DNA of 64,000 nucleotides from Euryodendron excelsum (GCA_033060915.1 CM065386.1:5372501-5436500), one strand, 5' to 3'. Numbered from the stretch's first letter, positions 21,263 through 34,989 are shown. Numbers and translations are program-made. The notes: generated by a model not told the origin, from the letters alone.

Positions 21263-23020
21263 CCCTCCAACTAATCTTTTGCTAGTCTCTAGCAAAACTA
21301 AGAAAAGAAAACATAATCTCCACTTTCATGGGAGTTCCGGGTGTATTTAGCGAACACACCAAGCCTTTAAACCCCTAGGTTACCCTAGTAGACGAGTGGT
21401 ATTTTGTGAGAATTTTCAGAGATGATACTCACAAACACCGATCATCAAAAACAATTTACGACAATAGTTCCCAAATACATAACAATGTAAAGAATTCAAA
21501 TCAACCCTCGCTCGTACAGATTACAAAACTGTCAAGTGAAACACAACCGAGAGACTCAAGTGCCTGAAATACAATCGTGTTACCAAAAATCAACTGTTAT
21601 GGTCTCAATAATCTCATCCTACAGTTTTGATTCAAATCTCTCCAGTCATACATTCAAAAACATTTGAACACACAGGTTCTCTTAGTGGAATGCTCGTTTT
21701 ACGAGTAAATGTAAAGCACATGCAATAAAACTATTTCAAAACATCAAAAATTGCTAGATATATAGTGTATCGACTTGGCATAATTTCATGAAATAAAGTT
21801 TACAGTCGAAGCAACAAGTAAAGAATTGACATTGATGACTTATACATAATTAAATTGAAGATTCATGTAATTTCAGATATTGTGGTCATGTAGGTGGCGA
21901 ATGAAAGAAGAACCATGTAAGATGATAGAAAGTGGGAACAGATTTCAACATATGCATGTGCATCACACATGATGATCAATGAAAATTTACTTTAAAACTT
22001 CCAATCATTTCAATAACTTTTGAACTTTTTCAGCTTTCTTCACTTCTTTTTCATTTGAATATTTTTTTTGCTTTTAAACTCCTTTTTATTCTTTTCTTTT
22101 CTTTTCTTTACTTTTCAACTCCATACACTTTCAACTTCACAAACCAGAAGCAATGCACCAATTTTTTGTATTGAAAACTTTTATGCATGTGTATACGAAT
22201 ATCAAGAAAGAAAGGTAAGCATGAATGACTTAATAGAATAAAATGGCTTATACTGGTATAATCCAAAAAATGCATCAAATTAACACTTCAAGAGTGTATA
22301 AGGTATCAATAGCTCCACCTAATACTCGACATGTAAACCAAAATCAAGCATAATAAAGCTATTCAATAAATGAAGCTCAAAAATTACGTCCTTGAGTAAT
22401 TGTAAATATAAATCACTCAGAAAGGTGATTATTAGGCTTTAAATCTCACGAGCTTCAATTTCCACTTCTTGGATGAAATTTTATGAAATTGTAATAATTT
22501 TACTTCAATGACACGAATCTTGCGTAGTGCAAGCTATCAGCTCTCTTTTAATGTAATATAGATAATCATGTATTAAACTATGCAAGTTTGTAGAATCAAC
22601 ATGATAATCCGCTCAATAACACAATGCAACTGTCATTAGATGTCTCAGACTTTAAAATCACAATACAATATTTTTGATATGGTCCCGATTCCTAAAAAAA
22701 TCTCAACACATTTACAATTACAAAATGAATATACTTAATTTTAGAATGCAAAAAGTCATATGACGTTATAAAGGAACCAGAAAATTGACCTGTTTCGGAT
22801 GAATTCAATGTGAATTGGATAGATAACCACCTGCCTCAATAACTCATTAAAACCAATTGAAATTATGCATAAATGATATCAAAACATTGGAAGCAAAATT
22901 TCTATCCATCCATTTCAAAAATTATAATTGATAATCATCCAAAAACAACCAACTATCCTAAGAAAAATAAAAGAACAAGAGTTTTAGACTGAAAAGTAAA
23001 TACATCAAGTAAAGACACAG
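21263..23020 (-). other. Noncoding internal region of the Athila-like remnant
   Basis: AT-rich, no open frame of note. It includes T/C-rich wording near 22030-22130 and ends at the purine tract beside the LTR. Confidence 0.5.
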
Positions 23021-23036
23021 TCAAAACTCTAACTGG

Positions 23037-23081
<45 letters not shown>

Positions 23082-24208
23082 CCTCCAACCAGCGGCTGCC
23101 CCCTCATCATCATCATCGCGAGTATCTTCTGGAGGATTGCATGTGCCTCTCAACATGATCCTTGATATTCTTCAACCGAGAGTTGGTTGAAGTAATCAAT
23201 ACATCCAACTTCTACCTCTACTGTTCCACGGCAGCCTGCAAACTAGCAATCTAGGCCCTTGAGCTCTCTCCTTGCCTTGAGGCTCCCCCAGCTGTCACCT
23301 TTTTCCTCAACTCCTCCATCTCTCTCTTCCTCTTCTTCTGGCCCTCAAAACAGCTCAAAATGTTATCATCAATGGGGTTGTCCTAATCCTGAGTGATAAG
23401 ATCTCGGGGGATTTTGGCTTTCGAGCCCCTAATCAACTCGGTTAGCATGCAAGTGAAAGGAATCGATCCATGGGGATTAGGATGTATAGGCATGGTAGAA
23501 CTGCATGAACATATATCGGGACAAGTCAATGGTCTTCCTAGTCCTAATGGTCCATAGCAACTGTGCTTGGTTAAAGCTTATGTCCGCAGTTCTCTTGAGT
23601 GGTAGCAAAAAATGGCAGAAAAATAAGAATAGGATGAGGTATTTAGGCATCAACTTCAATTTATTTCACTAAACTTCCCCATCCCACGTTTCTCCCTGCT
23701 TAAGCAATTCTTCGTAAAGGACTGACAACGAAGGGGCGCTTATATCGGGGTACTCAAACTCAAGATTTGCTACCCGGCTAAGCCCAAAATATTTAACAAA
23801 AGTGTTGGGCTCTAGAATGATTTCCTTCCCCCGTACCCAAGAATTGATCCGCTCACTCCCTTTCTCAGCTATCGGGGAGGAGATGTTGGCCATAAACTTG
23901 GCACACAAGGTTAATATGCACTCCCCGTTATACGAGGCCAACCTTAGCCAACCTCTATTGGTGAATTCTTTCTCCCACCCGAAAGCACTAAAGGCATTAA
24001 GCCTTATCTCTCTCTCAATCACTGCCCCATTTCGGATCCATACTTTCCTCTATGATTTCTCTTTGTGGACCCCCAAAAATCTGGAGGCATCAAAAACCTC
24101 TTTAGAAGAACTCACAGCTGGAGCCTTCCCCTTAGCCTCTTTAGACTTGGACGAAGTTTTGACCGTAGTCTTGGACTTCCTTGAACTCTTACTAGGTTTG
24201 TCACTCAT
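23021..24208 (-). pseudogene. Gag-like protein of the Athila-like remnant
   Basis: An ATG at 24208 opens a Lys/Ser-rich N-terminus (MSDKPSKSSRKSKTTVKT). The best block, 24022-23669, contains EREIRLNAFSAFGW, GECILTLCAKFMANI and the VRGKEI motif, resembling the domain found in plant retroelement proteins and labelled putative plant transposon protein. Stops near 24050, 23666 and 23475 and a frameshift near 23470 break it. A Glu/Lys-rich coiled-coil-like part (EGQKKRKREMEELRKKV) and an acidic (GAT)n-encoded tail follow. Substrate and exact role are unknown. Confidence 0.6.
23037..23081 (-). repeat. (GAT)15 microsatellite
   Basis: Fifteen ATC units on the plus strand. On the minus strand in the gag-like frame they encode an Asp run close to the end of the protein (followed by DQLEF and a stop). 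Confidence 0.9.
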
Positions 24209-25191
24209 TATTCCAATTCAACAACACCCCATAAACCTACAAACAAAACACATACAACACACGTCATCCAATCACAACAATGTTCAACGAAATGCGCATG
24301 TAATGGGGGGTGTGTGCCTAATGCCTAACATGCTCAAATGGGTGGTCATTGTGCCTAGAAATGGCTTATGATATCTGATATGCCCTAAGAAGTGCCCATC
24401 TCTATCAAATTATGTCATCTTGGCCGCCCAAGCATTTTGTCAAACACTTGGTGTACACAAGTGTTGGTGGGGTTCAATCAAGTAAAATGTTCCAAGGCAA
24501 GAACTCCCTCAATGTCATAATGAATGGTAGGGGGCCTTTGGGATCCAATGGAACCCAATTGCACCCTAAATCTAAGTGAAAACTTCAAAGGGCTATTTCA
24601 TCCAGCACTTGGTGGGCAGTGTTTTTCTAGTGTGTCTAGGGCATGGCTTTTAGGGTTTCAACTACCCAAGAATACACATCTGTGCACCCCCGTGCAAGTG
24701 AAGTGCAAACCCCCAAGAAGTATCATGAAAATCCTAGGTTTATATGCCATGGTGAAAAGCTATAAATGTAAGGCAAAGAAAAATTTTGAAAACTTAAAAG
24801 CTTACCTTTGTAGAAAGCTAGAAAAGGGAAAGAATGCCCACAAATGCCTTAGAATACCCTTGGTAGCCCTAGTTTGACAAGGGAATGCAATGCCAAGGTT
24901 CTCTTCTTCAATTTCCTCTTTTTCTTCCTTATCTCTCATGTGTTTTCTCGCACAAATGACTTAAAAATGAAATGAACAAAACACTTATGATAGCCTCATT
25001 TAGGTTAAAATTTACACTTGGCGTTCGAACAACAAAATGAGCGTTTGAACATCAGGCCAAAAATAGGGGCTCCTTCGTAGCTGGGCGTTCGAATGTTGGT
25101 TTTGCGTTTGAATGCCGAGGCAAAAATGGCCTACACTCTCTCTGGTCATTCGAAAGCCCATCCAAAATTTCATTTGTTTGGTGTTCATGCC

Positions 25192-28100
25192 TGTAAGCAT
25201 CTCATTTTTACCCGCTCGGCAATTTCCAGTCTGTCTCGACTTATATTCAAGTCAATATGGACATATTCTGAGTCAAACCAATTTTCCAGACATAATCCAA
25301 TCAATCAATCGCTTTATAAGCCCATTGGGCCCAAACAGAGGTAAAATGACAAATGCCCTTGTGGCATTATCCGGTCCAATTCTAGTGGGCACGTCTTATC
25401 GAAGATGGTAAGTCCCCTTTTTAATCTCAATTCTAGTTCAAATCCAATTCCAGTCCCATTCTAGTTCAAATTCAATTCCAGTCCAGTTCCAATTCAAATC
25501 AAATTTGGCACGTTTTTTGAGAAAGTTGATCCTTTAAGGCGGTAAGACCATCCAATCCGGCATGTTTCTTAAGAAAAATCTTTGGAATGGTAAGTTCCTT
25601 CAAACCCGTCGACCAGGACGAGACCCCAAGTCCCTAAGATGGTAGTTGGCTCACCTTTAGCCACTGCTAGCCGGTTAATGAAGAAATTTTCGTTAATTAG
25701 CACGTCTTTCGATAAAGTTGATTCCTCAGGTGATAAGTCCACCTAACAGCTTCCGGAGATCCAGCAGTTTCTGGAATGTTCGTGAACCGTCAGAGTGATG
25801 GAAACACTCGTAAACAGGTCGACATAGGGAATTGCCAACAAACCCCTATGTCACGAGACCGCCTTCAGAGTGACGGAAACACTCAAAATCCAGGTCAACA
25901 CCAGTGCCTGCTAGCCCACTCCGGTGAAAAATGACCAAACTGCCTTTAAGGCATTTTTCGGCACGTTTCTTGAAAAAGTACCTAAGTCCTCAGAACGGAA
26001 ATTCCACCCTTCCAAGATAGTCCTAAAGACAATCCGGTATAATTAGATGTCTTCCAGTCAGTTTTGGGCTAATTCCGAGACCTTTCGATCAAAATGACCA
26101 TTTTGCTCCTAGGCATCCAAGCTCCTCGAGAACCACACTGGTTCTGGGTATCAAATCGGTAACCTCCCGGGGATGCTTTTGATAGTATCCCCAGCCTTCC
26201 ATTACTCTTCTAGATCATTCCAGGCCAATTCCGGCAAACTTGGTGTAAAATGACCGTTTTGCCTATGGTGGGCCGGTTGCTTTTTCTAACCACATCGGAT
26301 AACCTCCTGAGACATTTTAAGTAATATTTTCAAACCACGAGTCTTCTTGCGGGATATTTCGAGTCCATCCCAGTAGTTTTCTGGTCTAATTGACCGTTTT
26401 ACTCCTAATGGCCCGGTTAACCCTTCCAACACATCCTGACATCATTATTCAAGTCTACTACCCTTAAGATACTATTCTAAGGGTTCCTATTCTTTTCTGG
26501 CCCTCCGAGCTATTCCCGGTCCTTTAAATCATTTTCAGACCTTTTGGAGTCACTCCTACTGAAACCAGACTAAAAATTGCATGGTAGTCACTGGTATAGA
26601 CGCTCAAATCATTGAAAGATACATTGCTTGTCAACCTTAAAAGTTTCCTAAGTGGCTGGCGCCACTAGTAAAGGCACCTAGCCAAAAATGGCCTGGCGCC
26701 ACTCCTAGTGGCGCTAGTGTAAAGTTTTGCCTAGCGCCACTGTAGCAGGCACCAGTTCAGTCCTATGTCTATAAATATAGAGCCTCCTCCAACGTGAAGA
26801 GGGTCTGCAAACACAGTCCAAAAACCCTGCTATTCGATATACAGAGTTTGAAATCCTTCCAAACCCTAATTCTCTTTAGGTTCTCCGAACCCTAGCCACT
26901 ATATACAAAGCCCTAGCTCATATACACTTAACCCCAGCTCATATACACTCTTATACACGCATATACTAGCCTTCGAAACCTCCATTGAAGACTTGAAGTG
27001 CTGCAACTAAGAAGTTCTCAAAGATCAAAGCAAGCTCTTGAAGACCAAAGCAAAACGAAGCAAGTGAAGCAAGCAAAACAAACAAGACACGAGATAGGCT
27101 TTCTCTTTACGTTTACGTAATTTCTCCCTCTCTCTTTTCTCTCTTAACCCACTTGGGTTTTCTTCTATTTTAATCCCCATCTTCTACCACCCTTTCTTGC
27201 ATGCTTGAAACAAGGGACTCCCTGATTCATGTGTAGGATTGGGCTAGTGAAAATTACCGTGTCGAGAGCTTTCTCTTAGTCTAACCGGAGACCACGTGAG
27301 TTCGACGTCCTCGATTATATGGTGAAGCATTTAACCTTGTATGCTCATGACCCCAACTTGCATTGTGCATATCATGATTATGCATCTCTCCCAAACTCGT
27401 TTTCAAAACTTGCATTAAATCTTCTTCTTTTAATATCGTTTTCAAAATCACAATCTCAAGGTAATTCTAGCCGTTCTATGGTTAGGGTTGTTTTAGGAAA
27501 GTGTTACATTTAAAATGATTGTCATGGTCCACATTTTCAAATCTTTATTGTTTTCAAAATCACAATCCTAAAATAGTTCAAATCCCTCCATTTAAATTAG
27601 GAAAGTGAGATATTTTTAGAGGCTTGTAAAAAACAACATTTAAATTCCTTTCCTAATTGCTTTTCACACTTACTTTCCAAAATCTCTTTTTAAATCCTCT
27701 CCAAAATCTCTTTTTTCAATTTACTTTTTAAAATCTCTTTCCTAAAAACTCTTTTCAAACTTACTTTCCTAAGAAACTCTTTCCAAAAATCCCTTTCCAA
27801 AAGATTTCTTCAAAATTTCACTTTCTAAAAAATACTCTTCAAATTTCCTTCCTAGAAACTCCCTTCAAAAGATTTATGTTTCAAAATCTCTTTTTCTTGA
27901 GGTACAAGTCAAGCCTTAGAACTCATGATTAGGAAACCCTAGTTTTCAACTTTCTTTTTCTACATCCAAGCCTAAGTTTCCAAATTCTATTTTTTATATC
28001 AAAATCATAGGTTTCCAAAACCTCATTTTCGTGACAAATAATATTTTCTAAATCCAAGTTTTTTCAAATCTCATTCTTTCTAATTCCATGTCAAATCTAG

Positions 28101-28400
28101 TCTTCTAACTTTGGAAACCATATCAAATCTTCCGTTTTTGGAAACAAAATCAAATCACCTCTTTTAGAAATAAAATCCAATATTTTGTTTTAGGAAATAA
28201 AAATCTAAATCTTTCTTAATCCCAATCTTTCCTAATTCGAATCTTTCCTAATTTCAACCTTTCCTAACTCCATACCTTTCTAAATTTCAACTTTCTAAAT
28301 TCTAAATTTCAATTATTCTATCTTGTATTAAATTTGTCATTCAAGTACTGACTTTTGCATATTTATTTTTGTAGGTGGACCCTTGTTCACAAATTTATTT
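25192..28400 (+). repeat. 5' LTR of the Tat/Ogre-like element (3' boundary uncertain)
   Basis: Homology with 40418-44723 can be followed from the start to about 27330, including CTATTTTAATCCCCATCT and TTCTTGCATGCTTGA blocks (27165-27210 against 42180-42225). A TATA box, TATAAATA, is at 26770-26777. A perfect 8-bp inverted repeat (GCGCCACT, 26696-26703, against 26707-26714) sits 56 bp upstream. From 27500 to 28330 the sequence is a T/C-rich low-complexity tract of TTTCAAAATC wording. I cannot place the LTR end; the counterpart's ending GGGGTGCGACA is not found here. Confidence 0.6.
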
Positions 28401-29630
28401 CATGTTATATTAACTGCTGTGTATGAATGAATGTATGGATTGGTTAGGATGAATGGGAGTTGTTTCGCTCTTTTCTCCAATTTTTAAAAATCACACATGC
28501 ACTGCACGAGCAATTGCATCATACATATTTGCATTCTCTACCCTGATATGTCCCTTCTAATTAGAAATGAGGAACGGTATATTAGTTGTGGGCAGGATGT
28601 TGTGTCAGTTTCTTCGCATACGGCCTCTTAATGGTTCCCCCACTCAGATCACCAACCGATCATAGCACCACCTCCGAGAGTGGGCCTAGGTTTGAAGATC
28701 TGAGAATCGAGCCTTTTTAGGACACATTAGTAAACTCTCAACCTCATGCTCATATAGACACCATGCATAGCCGAACCTCTACCGGATTTAAGATACGCGC
28801 ACCGTTTTTAAAACTATGAAGGAAAGGGCGACTGTTTTACTTTTCTTTAAATTTATCTATTCCTGTTGTTATAATAACTGTAGTCTTACTGTTATAATGC
28901 CTGTCTAACTGTTCATGCATGCATATCTACTTCAATTGCATTCTCTCACCTTATACTCTTTGTATCCATATTCATGCATATAATATTCCATGTCAAGACA
29001 AGATCTCCAAAGTAACTCAAGTTGCTGCATTCTCATGTTTATGATCAACCCAAAGAGAGTGACACCAAGTTCGCTCTCCATTGCATTAAACTTACCAAAA
29101 CCCTTAGGGTTCCTATGTAACCCTAAGGAATCATTGCATGCATTTCAAGTCCTTCCATAAGAGGGGACCCAATCCTTCTATGCTCACAGAGATATGATTG
29201 CCAAGAAGACAAGGGGCAATCAATCAACAAGGTCTCTCAATGATCTTCTTGACATCAAATCCAAAGAAGGTAAATCCGAAGACTCAAGAGTAGTTTAGGA
29301 TTTCATATGTAAAACTAGATAGGTGGAAGTCGAAAGAAAAATGTTTCCCTCTCCCCCATTAAAGTGTAATCTATTTTCTCTTGTATTCTAAATTCAAAGT
29401 TGTATGTATCCTCTTCCTTTGAACGTACGAATGAAAGAAGATTCTCATCTGAAAGTAAAGTATTTGCATACAGAGGCAAGTCCCCTATCTCTAAAAGTGA
29501 GTCAAATTCACAGTCTCCCTCTTAAGGTGAGATCTTCTTAGGACATGCATCGCATAAGGCTTTTTAAAAAACCAGACACTAACTTGCAACTGGTGTCCTT
29601 ATTTTTAGTTCATCTTTATAGGCAAGGAAA
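28401..29630 (+). other. Leader region of the Tat/Ogre-like element
   Basis: Noncoding. Contains CCTCTTAATGGTTCCCCCAC and CCGGATTTAAGATACGCGCACC, wording I associate with the long leaders of this element class, but no gene. A splice-acceptor-like T-rich tract and AG is at about 28360-28375. Confidence 0.45.
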
Positions 29631-30702
29631 ATGGATACTAGTTCAACATCCTCCATACTAGTGAAGGTCATGATTCACAAGCTTCAAGAGAGTATACCAC
29701 TGGAAAGCAAGAATCTTAGCAGAAGCACCCTGCATAACCCATTTGTTGCAATTCCAAGAGGGACGACTTATATCTTAAAGAAACCTAAATATCAAGACCA
29801 TTCCCTCCTAACCATACAATCTCATCAATCCAACATGAACCTAACCATTGAAACCTTACTTAATCCCCCTTATTACTGCCTCATCCTTACTCCTTCGTCT
29901 AAACTTAAACCTATGGTCGCTGTGGTTGGGCCTGAACCTTAAGCCAACACCCAAGGAGCCGTACGACCCATATTACCCTTATTTATACCAAAGAAACCAA
30001 TTGTACCCACCACCTTGCCCATCCTCACCAACCCTTCACCTATGGTAATCCCTTTGCCCGTAAGCCCAAAGATAACTTTTCCCATTATAACCCAATTGCT
30101 AATATCTAGTCTTCATAGTGTCCTATGAAATTACCCACTTGATAAAAGCATCGAAGAGCCTGTAGCATAAATAGGAGGGATGACCCGGTTAGGGCGACTT
30201 TACACCTCTGTTGAAGTGGAAAGAAAAAGGAAGAAAAAAGATAAAAAGAGGGAAAGCTTCAACCAACCAACAGATTAAAAGTTTCACCAAAGCTTTGGAA
30301 AAGGTCGATTACAACATCATGGAACAACTTAGAAAAGCCTCTGCCCATATTTCGATGTTAAGCCTGCTACTCACCTCTGAAGTACACCGAGATGCTTTGC
30401 TGAAGATCCTCAAAGATGCTTATGTGCCTGAGAACTTCACGCCGGATAACCTACATAACATGGTGAGTCTTATGATGGCTATGAACACCATTACCTTCTC
30501 TAATGACGAGATTCCTGCTGACGGAATGAGCCATACTCGTGCTTTACATGTCGCTGTAAGAACAAGAGGACAAATAGTAGCCAAAGTATTAATAGATAAT
30601 GGGTCAGTTTTGAACGTTTGCCCGTATTCTACCCTAGAAAGGCTTGGAATGGACAAAATTTATTTGAACAACAGTAATATAGTCATTCGTGCCTTTGATG
30701 GT

Positions 30703-33700
30703 CTTGTCCCAAAAGGTAACCCAAGAGGGGGGTGAATTGGGTTTTTCAAAGATTAATGGCATTTAAGATTAATTAAAACTAATCTAATCTATGTAACAGT
30801 AATCAATCTATATATAATGCAATGTAATCAAATGAAGAAGGGAAAATAGAGCAATAGAAAGAACACATAGAATTACTGAGGTTCAATCACAAACCGCGGT
30901 CTACGTCCTCACCCCAAGATCCCCTTGAAGTCTTCCTCTACTATGTAATCTCCAATTACAAATGTATGCTGATTGACTAAGTGCTCAACTCACTATACAT
31001 AAGAACTTTTAGCCAAGTTCTTTAGCCACCAAGTGGTTTTGTCCAAGCTCCACTCAAACTTATAAGAGTTTTTCTTCCATAAGAAAATTCTCAAACTCTC
31101 ACTTACAAGTACATAAAGATATACAAGTATCTTAAAAACTCTTTAACAAGAGTAGATTATACAATCAAAGCTCAAAAAGTAAAGACAAAAAGAATGTACA
31201 GGAATTTTAGTTGATCAGTCAGTGAATTCTTGTTTCTTGTCTCTCTTCTTGTTATAAATGCATTTGGAAACTTGTATATAAACCCCTGTATTGATTTTAT
31301 CCATTGGAGGTTGTTGGGGTTCATTTAATGCATGTCCAGTCCATTACAACATTAGAAAAACTAGCCGTTATATCCCAGGGGTCGACTCTAGGCTTAAACT
31401 GTCGACTCTTCTGGTTCTGCATTTATCAGATGTTGTCCATTGTCTCCATGAGTCAAATCTTCATCTTCAGGAGTCAGTTCTTTGATCATTTAGTCTTCAC
31501 ATTTTTGCTTCTGCCTTCATGAGGCTGTTGGGGACTGCAGAATTTCTCACGACTTGGCTATAGTGTATACACATACTACCAAAAATTCTGATCTGATTAG
31601 CATAGCCTAATCTACGTGATTAGAATCATACCTTGGAGATCTCTCTGGTTTGATCTCGAATAACAAGAATCAGCACTAAGCACGAAGCAACCGCTTGAAC
31701 TCAACCTTTGAACTTCTGCTGTATTCCTCGTACACGTCTTGCTCTTTGTGAGTCAATAAATTCAATGAGTTGGACAATAACATTACGTGTATGGTGAATA
31801 TTTATTATTGATGGAATCCAAGTCCTCGTATAGGGATTGATGATACCCCCTTGAGGAAGCTTATAAGTTTTGATTATGTCAAAGCCTGCAGGTGAATTAT
31901 GAATCCGACATATCAAATAAGATAAGTGGAAGGTCTCAATGAATTAAATAAGTATATTAAATTTAATTGTCAATAATTTAATTTAATAGATGGGTATCTG
32001 TAATCTTAACGTGAGAAGATAAATAAGCATTTAATAATATAGAGCTTGAAATATAATTTCTAGTATAACAGGGAGTGCAATTATAAAGAATCTCACTATT
32101 CTGTAAATCAAAACAATAAATACTACATGCACGTTTCTATTTATTATATTAGGATTAAGAGTATAAGCATTTATAATAATCATGAGGTATTAATTGTTTT
32201 ATATAGTCAGTATAAAAACAATTACCTTAACACAGTCTTGTTCAATACACACAAAGTGTACTAGTGCAAGGAGTTGGAATTATACCATTCTCCATAGTTA
32301 AGACAGACCTATTAAAATCCTGTACTACAGTCCTACTGATGGTGTGTCTATTTCCATCTAAGATTGTGAACGATAAGCTTATATTCCATAAGAACCAATG
32401 ATCTGATCTTCCGTATGTAAGTCGTACTCTATACACCAAATCATCTACTATATAGAATAAGAGACACACATGCATAATCATTAAATAAATAACACAATGC
32501 AAACATTTCTCAAACAGATTCTTATTAAAATGGAATAACTAATTTATTAATAAATACTAAAGCCATTACACAAAGCATGTCTTTTAGTATAAATTTCCAA
32601 CAAAGGCGACTCTTTATCTTCAGGAGTTGGCTCTTTGATCATTTGGTCTTCACATTTTTACTTCTGCCTTCAAGAGGCGACTCTTCATCTTCAAGAGTCG
32701 GCTCTTTACATAGAAATTTTGCTTCTGACTTCATGAGTCAATTCTTTATATCAAAGAGTTGGCTCTTTACTCATTTGGTCCTCAAGTTTTCTGCATCTAT
32801 CTTCATGAGTCAGCTCCTTATTTCTATGAGTCAACTCTTTGATCATTTTGTCTTTAAGTTCTTCTGCGTCTGTATTCATGAGACGACTCTTCATTTTTAT
32901 GAGTCGGCTCATTGTCCAGAAATCTGCTTTCTAACTTCCAATGATCCAGATCATCTCAGCAATAGTATAAGATCTTCAAGGAGTCTTGTCTTTGTGTATG
33001 ATGATCAATCAAAGCTCTTTAACTCATCAAGATTATCTTTTATTCAATTTGGATTGAATCAATCATTTGACATTCATCTTTCCTTGTCTTTCAAACTGTC
33101 ACAGCTTCATTTTATCAACTTTGATTTCATCTTCTTTATTTACAAAGCTTCCTCTTTTATTGTAGACCAATCTCTTTCAATGCTAAGCTTTCTCTATTAT
33201 GTAGAACTTCACAATGCTTCATTGTCGATTACCTTTCTTAGCTAGCAAATCTCCTTTTTCCTTTAGAATCACTTCAATGGGACTCATTTTGTCCTCAATG
33301 ATTCCTTACATTGTAGAAGAATTCTTTACTTGGATTCCATATAGAGATCAGGCATTCAAGATGGATCTTCTTCTCAAGCAACTTCCAATTACATTATCTT
33401 GAATTGATCTTTGCATGAAGTCTTCTCTTGAGCATTTTCAATGTCTTCACAATCGAATCATCTTCAATTGACTTTTGCGTATTCTGATAAAGTCTTCAAT
33501 CTTTCTAAGTGCAAGACAACTTCATTGAGTCTATGCATACCTGATGAAAGCTTTGTTTAAACACCTTCAATCTCTTCGAATGCAAATCATTTGTTTGAAG
33601 TAAAAATAGGCGTCAATGCTCTGTTTGGTTTATTGCATAGCTCTTGGAGTTAATTGCTTGATCTGGAGCTTGTTTTGCATTCACTTTTACAAGTATTAGA

Positions 33701-33827
33701 CTTAAAACTGAATTTTAAGTCCAAATTATAAACTTTATTAATCTGCACACTAAGTAGATGTATTAGTAAAATAACACAAGGTTTAGTTATCATCAACATC
33801 AACATAGGGATCAACCTTGAGTCAACA
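30703..33827 (-). mobile_element. Nested LTR-like insertion in the protease, probably a solo LTR on the minus strand
   Basis: The insert is bounded by GATGGT on both sides (30697-30702 and 33828-33833), and removing it restores the protease context. On the minus strand it begins TGTTGACTCAAGG and ends near the block CAATTCACCCCCCTCTTGG, which resembles the last bases of Copia LTRs before the primer site. No coding genes are seen. Without the inner insertion (31526-32602) its length is about 2.05 kb. It contains many imperfect copies of AAGAGTCGGCTCTT-type palindromes (31385-31480 and 32610-32920). Confidence 0.6.
31526..32602 (-). repeat. Solo LTR nested inside the insertion (Copia-type ends)
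   Basis: TGTTGGGGAC...TTTCCAACA, 1077 bp, with TGTTGG/CCAACA inverted ends. Flanked by GAGGC (31521-31525) and AAGGC (32603-32607), a 5-bp TSD with one mismatch. Read on the minus strand it starts TGTTGGAAATTTATACTAAA, a wording common at the start of plant Copia LTRs, so minus orientation is preferred. The sequence it interrupts continues on both sides as the GAGTC repeat tract. Confidence 0.7.
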
Positions 33828-34300
33828 GATGGTTCTTGGAGGAAAACTATGGGGGAAATTGCAATGCCCGTTGAGATAGGGCCAGTAACTTTCACAATCA
33901 AGTTCCAAGTCTTGCATATTCTAGTTGTCTATAATTTGCTATTAGGACGACCTTGGATTCATTTGACAGGTGTAGTTTCTTCCAGCCTTCATCAGAAAGT
34001 CAAGTTCATCATAGGCTCCAAGTTGATTTCTATTTTTGTTAAAAAAGAATTCGTCATATACAAAGCTGGTATCATTCCACCTGACACTGAATCACCATCC
34101 TACATCCAGTCATTCGAATATATCACTGTCGTACATAGAGAAGATCAAGTGGAGCCGAAATATTCTCGAAATTTTCAGATGATAGTGCGGTACTTCAAAA
34201 TAAATGGATTTCATCCGAGGAAAAGCTTGGGGAAGTACTTACAGGGAAGGCCTGAGGTCGTACAAATATCGTCGGCCGAACAAACCTTTGGATTAGGATA

Positions 34301-34989
34301 AGATCCTATAAGAAAAGAGAGAAGAAAGGCAGCACGGGAGAAGAGGGTTGACAAGAAAGCTACCATGGAGCTCTTGGTTCAATTTGAGCAGTTAAATATG
34401 GGAAGGGGAATGGCTGCATCAGATAAGAGTCCGAAGAATAGGAAAATTTAAGAAGAAATACCTGTCATGACAGTTGACATTGAAATAACTCAAGATGGGT
34501 CCATTCGAGCAATGCTGCCAAGTGAGAACTTGCGTATTTGGGCCAGCAAGGACATCATCTGCACTCATAAGTTTCGATACAAAGCTCGCTAGAGCAAAAT
34601 CTCGGAGTAGCTTATTTGCCATAAACAAACTTTGTCCTTTTAATTTGCTTGGCATAAATTTTTAAATCAATTTATTGTTAATGGAAAAATATTTCTTTTT
34701 GTTTGATTCATTGCACACTATTTTTCATGCCAGGGACCCTTGCATCCGATGCCTTACTCAACTAATCCAAAGAATGCCAATCCTGACAAATAATGACTTC
34801 AACACTGAGTTTGATTACCAACAATTGGGAATTATAATGGATGTAAATTATTCAGAAGAGATACCAGAGGAAATTCATGAACAAATAGAAAGACATGAGA
34901 ATCATAGTACCCCAAACATTAAGGAAACAGAAATAGTTAATTTGGGGGACAAAGGGGACCCAAAAGAATTCAGAATCGCCGCAGGCCTA
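34301..34989 (+). other. Linker between protease and RT of the Tat/Ogre-like element
   Basis: Low-quality coding remnant: open frame 34675-34995 (acidic, YSEEIPEEIHEQIERHE) precedes the RT and is typical of the spacer before RT in these polyproteins. Stops at several positions. Confidence 0.5.

Larger units (their letters stand above)
19728..25191 (-). mobile_element. Minus-strand Athila-like Gypsy remnant
   Basis: Reading the minus strand, a decayed gag-like gene (24208 to 23021) is followed by 1.8 kb of noncoding DNA, then the block GCAAAAGATTAGTTGGAGGG and TGTGATTAG, the usual purine-tract/LTR-start wording of Athila-like elements, and a 1.5-kb 3' LTR. No pol genes are visible, so this is either a non-autonomous or a strongly deleted copy. 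The 5' LTR is not recognised; TTCGAAC palindromes at 25018-25115, like those of the 3' LTR, may be its remnant. The right end is set by the start of the next LTR at 25192. Confidence 0.65.
29631..34300 (+). pseudogene. Gag remnant and protease of the Tat/Ogre-like element, split by an insertion
   Basis: A short open frame from 29631 (MDTSSTSSILVKVMIHKL) and scattered Pro-rich frames to 30200 are gag remnants. The frame 30211-30702 contains LLLTSEVHRDALLKILKDAY, the NDEIP block and VLIDNGSVLNVCP, the aspartic protease site of Tat/Ogre elements. It is interrupted after AFDG by the insertion 30703-33827 and continues at 33834 with GEIAMPVEIGPVTFTIKFQV and YNLLLGRPWIHL. A G-patch-like region near 34190-34300 (FHPRKSLGKYLQGRP) ends the block. 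The target codon context is intact on both sides, so the frame was coding up to the insertion. Confidence 0.8.

Noticed and set aside
32577..33245. 222-codon plus-strand open frame
   Set aside because: Made of repeated GAGTC/CTTCAT palindromic units of the nested insertion; Phe/Ser/Leu-rich with no domain.
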